Source: Gemmobacter lanyuensis
GTDB taxonomy: Bacteria > Pseudomonadota > Alphaproteobacteria > Rhodobacterales > Rhodobacteraceae
Direction: 5' to 3'
DNA: 64,000 bases
NCBI RefSeq assembly: GCF_014652355.1
Contig: NZ_BMYQ01000001.1
Location: 370,180 to 434,179, forward strand
Part shown: piece after piece, positions 60,522-64,000 of the stretch
Position numbering within the stretch: position 1 is the stretch's first letter
How the letters are laid out: each line of letters begins with the position of its first letter
Notes under the pieces: generated by a model
What the model was told of the DNA's origin: nothing
Seen by the model: only the letters and a program-made list of their open reading frames with translations
Databases searched by the model: none
Program-made: the position numbers and the translations under genes

Positions 60522-61652
60522 TCAGAGATGCACGCGCGTGCCACCGTTGCGGGCCGAATCTGCGATGGCGTGGATCACCCGTTCGATCCGCAGGGCATCA
60601 TCGAAGTTGGGGTGCGAGGTGTCTTTCCCGGCGATTCCCTGCAGGAGGGCCGCGCATTCGATGACCTTCAGGTCATTGAAGCCGAGTTGGTGGCCGGGCG
60701 CGGGGCAGAATTCGCCATAGGGGGCATGTGCTGGCCCGGTGAGGATGGTCTTGAAGCCCTGTTCCGCCTTGGGGCCGTCGTTCTGGTAAAGCTGCAATTC
60801 GTTCATGCGTTCCTGATCGAAGACGATCATGCCTTTGGTGCCATGCACCTCGAAGCCGAGGCGCGATTTGCGGCCCCAGGCGGAGCGGGAGATCACCATG
60901 GAGCCCTGGGCGCCATTGGCGAAGCGCAGGACGACCGAGGCCGCGTCTTCGTTTTCGACGAGGCCGCGGCCCGTGCCATCGGGCAGCGGCCGGGTTTCGT
61001 GGATGGTTTGCATATCGGCGATGAGGCTTGCGATCGGACCCATCACCCCATGTGCCATGGAGACGAGGTGGGTGCCGATATCGCCAAGCGCGCCGAGGCC
61101 CGCATCGGCGAGTTTGGCGCGCCAGCTCCAGGGCAGGTCGGGGTCGGCCTGATAATCTTCATCGACCCAGCCGCGGAACTGCACCACGCGGCCGATGGCG
61201 CCGGTTTCGATCAGCCTTTGGGCATGGGTGAAGGCGGGGTTCTTGATGTAATTGTAGCCCACCATGGTGACGACGCCGCGGGCGCGGGCGGCATCGGCCA
61301 TCTCCTCGGCCTGGGCGAGGGTCAGCGCCATGGGCTTTTCGCACCAGACATGTTTGCCCGCGGCGATGGCGGCCATGGCCATCGGGTGATGCAGCCCGTT
61401 CGGCGTGGTGATGGAAACCACGTCGATCGCGGGATCGTTGACAAGCGCCTGCCAGTCATCTGTGGCGGCGGCAAAGCCGAATTGATCGGCCATCGCCTGC
61501 GCCTTGCCCAACGGCGTCTCGCAGAGCATCCGCAGTTCGGGCGTCGGTGCGCCCTCGAGGATCCCGCCCAGAACCGCCTTCACGTTACGCCAGGCCAGGG
61601 CATGGGTCTTGCCCATGAAGCCCGTGCCGATTACGCCCACACCCAAAGCCAT
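60522..61652 (-). CDS. Gfo/Idh/MocA family oxidoreductase (inositol dehydrogenase-like)
   Basis: A 376-residue NAD(P)-dependent sugar or inositol dehydrogenase. The Rossmann loop is GVIGTGFMG (about 6-14), the cofactor motif is CEKPMA (Lys106), and the C-terminal part has GDIGTHLVSMAHGVMGP with the catalytic-type Asp and His. It is divergent from an IolR-like RpiR regulator with a GGAA-N6-TTCC operator between them, and iolC follows the regulator. An inositol or inositol-derivative substrate is therefore likely (for example IolG-type or a scyllo-inositol/sugar analogue). Confidence 0.9.
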   Translation of the reverse strand: MALGVGVIGTGFMGKTHALAWRNVKAVLGGILEGAPTPELRMLCETPLGKAQAMADQFGFAAATDDWQALVNDPAIDVVSITTPNGLHHPMAMAAIAAGKHVWCEKPMALTLAQAEEMADAARARGVVTMVGYNYIKNPAFTHAQRLIETGAIGRVVQFRGWVDEDYQADPDLPWSWRAKLADAGLGALGDIGTHLVSMAHGVMGPIASLIADMQTIHETRPLPDGTGRGLVENEDAASVVLRFANGAQGSMVISRSAWGRKSRLGFEVHGTKGMIVFDQERMNELQLYQNDGPKAEQGFKTILTGPAHAPYGEFCPAPGHQLGFNDLKVIECAALLQGIAGKDTSHPNFDDALRIERVIHAIADSARNGGTRVHL

Positions 61653-61678
61653 AGCAAAGCCTCCTCCTGCTTTCCGCT

Positions 61679-61694
61679 TGGAATATTTGTTCCA
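61679..61694. promoter_or_regulatory. IolR-type operator 1
   Basis: TGGAA-TATTTG-TTCCA is an inverted repeat in the divergent region between the Gfo/Idh gene and the RpiR gene. It matches the GGAA-N6-TTCC motif described for IolR of Sinorhizobium. Confidence 0.75.
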
Positions 61695-61735
61695 TGCGTG
61701 CTAGCCTCAAACAAGGGGGGAATGTCAAGGACAGG

Positions 61736-62566
61736 ATGATGGACAGCGCTGCACCCATGACCACGCCGGCCACGGTGGAGGAGTTCCGCGAACGCCTGGC
61801 AGAGCTGTCAGACAGCCTGCCCAAGCGGTTGCGGCAATGTGCCGATTATATCGCGGCCAATACCGACCGGATTGCTGTAAGCACCGTTGCGGAACTCGCC
61901 GCCGGGGCGGATGTGCCGCCTTCGGCCTTGATGCGCTTTTGCCAGATGATGGGTTTCTCCGGCTTTTCAGAGATGCAGAAGCTTTTCCGTGAGGCCTATA
62001 GCCCGGGCTGGCCGGATTATTCGACGCGATTGAAGAACCTCAAGGAAACCGGCGCGGGCAGCCCCGCGGCGCTGCTGGCGGAATTTGTCGAGGCCGGGCG
62101 GCTCAGTCTCGAGGCGCTGGCGAAAACCGCCGATGAAGGGTCATTGGCGCAGGCGGTTGCGGTGCTGGCCGCAGCCGAGACGGTGCATGTGGTGGGCTTT
62201 CGCCGCGCCTATCCGGTCGCGAGCTATCTGACCTATGTGTTCGAAAAGATGTCGGTCCCGTCGATGCAGCATGACGGGGTCGGCAAGCTGGACCACCGCT
62301 TTGCTCTGCGGACGGGGGATGCGCTGGTCGCGATCACCTTTGCGCCCTATTCCGAGGAAACACTGGCGCTTGCAGCCGATGCGCGGGCGCGTGGCCTGCC
62401 GGTGGTTGCCGTGACCGACCATTTGACCAGCCCGCTTGCACGCCATGCCAATGCCATCCTGACGGTGCCGGAAGTTGACTTTGGCGCCTTCCGTTCACTC
62501 TCGGCCACCATTGCGCTGGCGCTGTCGCTGGCGGTTGCGGTGGGGACTGCGCGCGGCGAGGGCTGA
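61736..62566 (+). CDS. RpiR family transcriptional regulator, IolR-like
   Basis: A 276-residue regulator with an N-terminal helix-turn-helix domain (about 15-85; CADYIAANTDRIAVSTVAEL, DVPPSALMRFCQMMGFSGFS) and a C-terminal SIS sugar-phosphate-binding domain (about 120-250; VHVVGFRRAYPVASYLTYVF). The position between an inositol dehydrogenase-like gene and iolC, with GGAA-N6-TTCC sites upstream of both transcripts, identifies it as a repressor of inositol catabolism that should respond to an intermediate of the pathway. Start: ATG at 61736 or 61739, ribosome-binding site AAGGACAGG. Confidence 0.9.
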   Translation: MMDSAAPMTTPATVEEFRERLAELSDSLPKRLRQCADYIAANTDRIAVSTVAELAAGADVPPSALMRFCQMMGFSGFSEMQKLFREAYSPGWPDYSTRLKNLKETGAGSPAALLAEFVEAGRLSLEALAKTADEGSLAQAVAVLAAAETVHVVGFRRAYPVASYLTYVFEKMSVPSMQHDGVGKLDHRFALRTGDALVAITFAPYSEETLALAADARARGLPVVAVTDHLTSPLARHANAILTVPEVDFGAFRSLSATIALALSLAVAVGTARGEG

Positions 62567-62593
62567 ATTTTCTGCTTCCTCCTCTGAACAAAA

Positions 62594-62609
62594 TGGAATA
62601 AAAATTCCA
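62594..62609. promoter_or_regulatory. IolR-type operator 2
   Basis: TGGAA-TAAAAA-TTCCA is the same TGGAA-N6-TTCCA palindrome as operator 1, 55 bases before the iolC start codon. Confidence 0.75.
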
Positions 62610-62664
62610 AAACGAGGATGCAGCCCGAATCTCTGGCGAGGCGGGCAAAGGGGGGAGGCTCTGC

Positions 62665-64000
62665 ATGAAGACGCTGGACGTCATCACCATTGGCCGTGCG
62701 TCGGTCGATCTTTACGGCGCGCAGGTCGGCGGGCGTCTGGAGGACATGGGGTCTTTCCAGAAATACATCGGCGGTTCCCCCTGCAACATGGCCGCGGGCA
62801 CGGCCCGGCTGGGGCTGAAATCGGCGCTGATCACCCGTGTGGGTGACGAGCACATGGGCCGCTTCATCCGCGAGGAACTGGCGCGCGAAGGTGTGGATGT
62901 GCGCGGTGTCATTACCGACAAGGAACGGCTGACGGCGCTGGTGCTGCTGGGCATCCGCGACGAGGAGCAATTCCCGCTGATCTTCTACCGCGAAAACTGT
63001 GCCGATATGGCGCTGTGCGAGGATGACATCGACCCCGCACTGATCGCGGACAGCCGGGCCGTTGTGGCGACGGGCACGCATCTGTCGAATCCGCGGACCG
63101 AAGCGGCGACGCTGAAGGCGCTGCGTCTGGCGCGCGAAACCGGGGCGCAGACTGCGCTCGATATCGATTACCGCCCGAATCTCTGGGGTCTGGCGGGGCA
63201 TGGGGATGGTGAAAGCCGCTTCATCGAATCGGCGCAGGTGACGGCCAAGCTGCAATCGACGCTGCATCTGTTCGACCTGATCGTCGGCACCGAGGAAGAG
63301 TTCCACATCGCCGGCGGCACCACCGATACCGTGGCTGCGCTGCGGGCAGTGCGGGCCGTCAGCGGGGCGGCGCTGGTCTGCAAGCGCGGCGCCAAGGGGG
63401 CCGTGGCCTTTACCGGCGCGATCCCGGACAGCCTTGATGACGGCGAAACCGGCCCCGGCTTCCCGATCGAGGTCTTCAATGTGTTGGGCGCCGGTGACGG
63501 GTTCATGTCGGGGCTGCTCAAGGGCTGGCTCGATGGGGAAAACTGGCCGACCGCGCTGAAATACGCGAATGCCTGCGGCGCCTTCGCAGTGTCGCGCCAC
63601 GGCTGCACCCCGGCCTATCCGAGCTGGGCCGAGCTGCAGTTCTTCCTGGACCGTGGCGTGGTGGAAAAGGCGCTCCGCAAGGATCAGCGTCTGGAACAGA
63701 TCCACTGGGCGACCAACCGCCACAACGACTGGTCCACCATGCGCGTCTTTGCCTTCGATCACCGCATGCAGCTGGAGGCGATGGAAGGGGCCACGGTCGA
63801 AAAGATCGGCGCCTTCAAGCAGCTTTGCCTGCAAGCCGCGTTGCAGGTGGCGGGGGGCAAACCGGGCCACGGTATCCTGTGTGACGGTCGTCTGGGGCGC
63901 AGCGCGCTGTACAAGGCGGCGGGGACGGGGCTCTGGATCGGGCGGCCGGTGGAATGGCCGGGCTCGCGCCCGCTGACGCTGGAACCTGAAATCGGGCCGG
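62665..64000 (+). CDS. iolC: 5-dehydro-2-deoxygluconokinase with DUF2090 domain, partial (3' end outside window)
   Basis: The first 445 codons of a bifunctional inositol-pathway protein. The N-terminal PfkB kinase (about 1-330) shows YIGGSPCNMAAGTARLGLKS and the catalytic GAGDGFMSGLLKG. From about residue 345 a DUF2090 domain begins (IHWATNRHNDWSTMRVFAFD HRMQLEAM, written here with a break), which in IolC fusions is a putative 5-dehydro-2-deoxyphosphogluconate aldolase. Ribosome-binding site GGGGGAGG lies before the ATG. Operator 2 is 55 bases upstream. The gene runs off the right edge. Confidence 0.94.
   Translation, partial: MKTLDVITIGRASVDLYGAQVGGRLEDMGSFQKYIGGSPCNMAAGTARLGLKSALITRVGDEHMGRFIREELAREGVDVRGVITDKERLTALVLLGIRDEEQFPLIFYRENCADMALCEDDIDPALIADSRAVVATGTHLSNPRTEAATLKALRLARETGAQTALDIDYRPNLWGLAGHGDGESRFIESAQVTAKLQSTLHLFDLIVGTEEEFHIAGGTTDTVAALRAVRAVSGAALVCKRGAKGAVAFTGAIPDSLDDGETGPGFPIEVFNVLGAGDGFMSGLLKGWLDGENWPTALKYANACGAFAVSRHGCTPAYPSWAELQFFLDRGVVEKALRKDQRLEQIHWATNRHNDWSTMRVFAFDHRMQLEAMEGATVEKIGAFKQLCLQAALQVAGGKPGHGILCDGRLGRSALYKAAGTGLWIGRPVEWPGSRPLTLEPEIGP

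Overview
The window is a high-GC stretch of chromosome from an alphaproteobacterium, most probably Rhodobacterales (Paracoccaceae). The gene set supports this: Usg-family protein, DUF2852, DUF2927 and DUF6902-like proteins, a DksA with only one cysteine, System I cytochrome c maturation (CcmF/CcmH), an RpiR-type inositol regulator with GGAA-N6-TTCC operators, and RTX proteins ending in a Hint_2 domain. The genus cannot be fixed from the sequence. I see no phage, transposase, plasmid or CRISPR array.

Layout. 1-4.4 kb: gluQ (cut by the window edge), trmFO and gyrA, all on the minus strand. 4.6-7.5 kb: usg, then arginine/ornithine catabolism (ocd, arginase) with a divergent Lrp regulator. 7.6-11 kb: ccmF, ccmH and a PaaG-like hydratase/isomerase. 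11-13.5 kb: ilvBN with a leader-peptide attenuator. 13.8-20 kb: bpt, RDD, DUF2852, a TetR/SMR efflux pair with two candidate operators, YbaK, a PIN protein translationally coupled to an RlmI-like methyltransferase, and a lipoprotein. 20-22.7 kb: the Entner-Doudoroff genes edd and eda. 22.8-31 kb: a minus-strand run with glnE, an M48 protease, a CoxE-type VWA protein, two small proteins missed by usual length cut-offs, a DUF2927 lipoprotein and a MoxR ATPase. 31-33.7 kb: dksA, an FAD monooxygenase and xthA.

33.8-36.4 kb is the most unusual part. An AT-rich gap carries one perfect and three near DnaA boxes, a TTAA-N7-TTAA (CtrA-type) site and a GANTC site. It is followed by an 84-residue protein built from four repeats ending in MLCSN, a terminator-like hairpin, a DUF6902-like gene and a DMT exporter that overlaps it by ATGA. 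The layout resembles a peptide-precursor cassette with no known maturase, and is the best candidate for an undescribed system.

36.4-40.3 kb: erpA, dgt, dsbB, a YqaA-type membrane protein, a zinc metallopeptidase and tRNA-Leu(CAA). 41-50.3 kb: two giant acidic RTX/Hint_2 proteins of 797 and 2151 residues. 50.3-56 kb: a MobA-like nucleotidyltransferase and a complete branched-chain amino acid ABC transporter (livJ-G-F-H-M). 56-64 kb: a PQQ-type sugar dehydrogenase, DUF805 protein, GlxA-family regulator, class II DAHP synthase, and an inositol-type locus (Gfo/Idh dehydrogenase, IolR-like RpiR, iolC running off the window).

Five copies of a dispersed hairpin repeat with a GGATATTT core lie between genes, four of them just downstream of a stop codon. 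Left of about 33.8 kb, 24 of 33 genes are on the minus strand; right of it the strands are nearly balanced.
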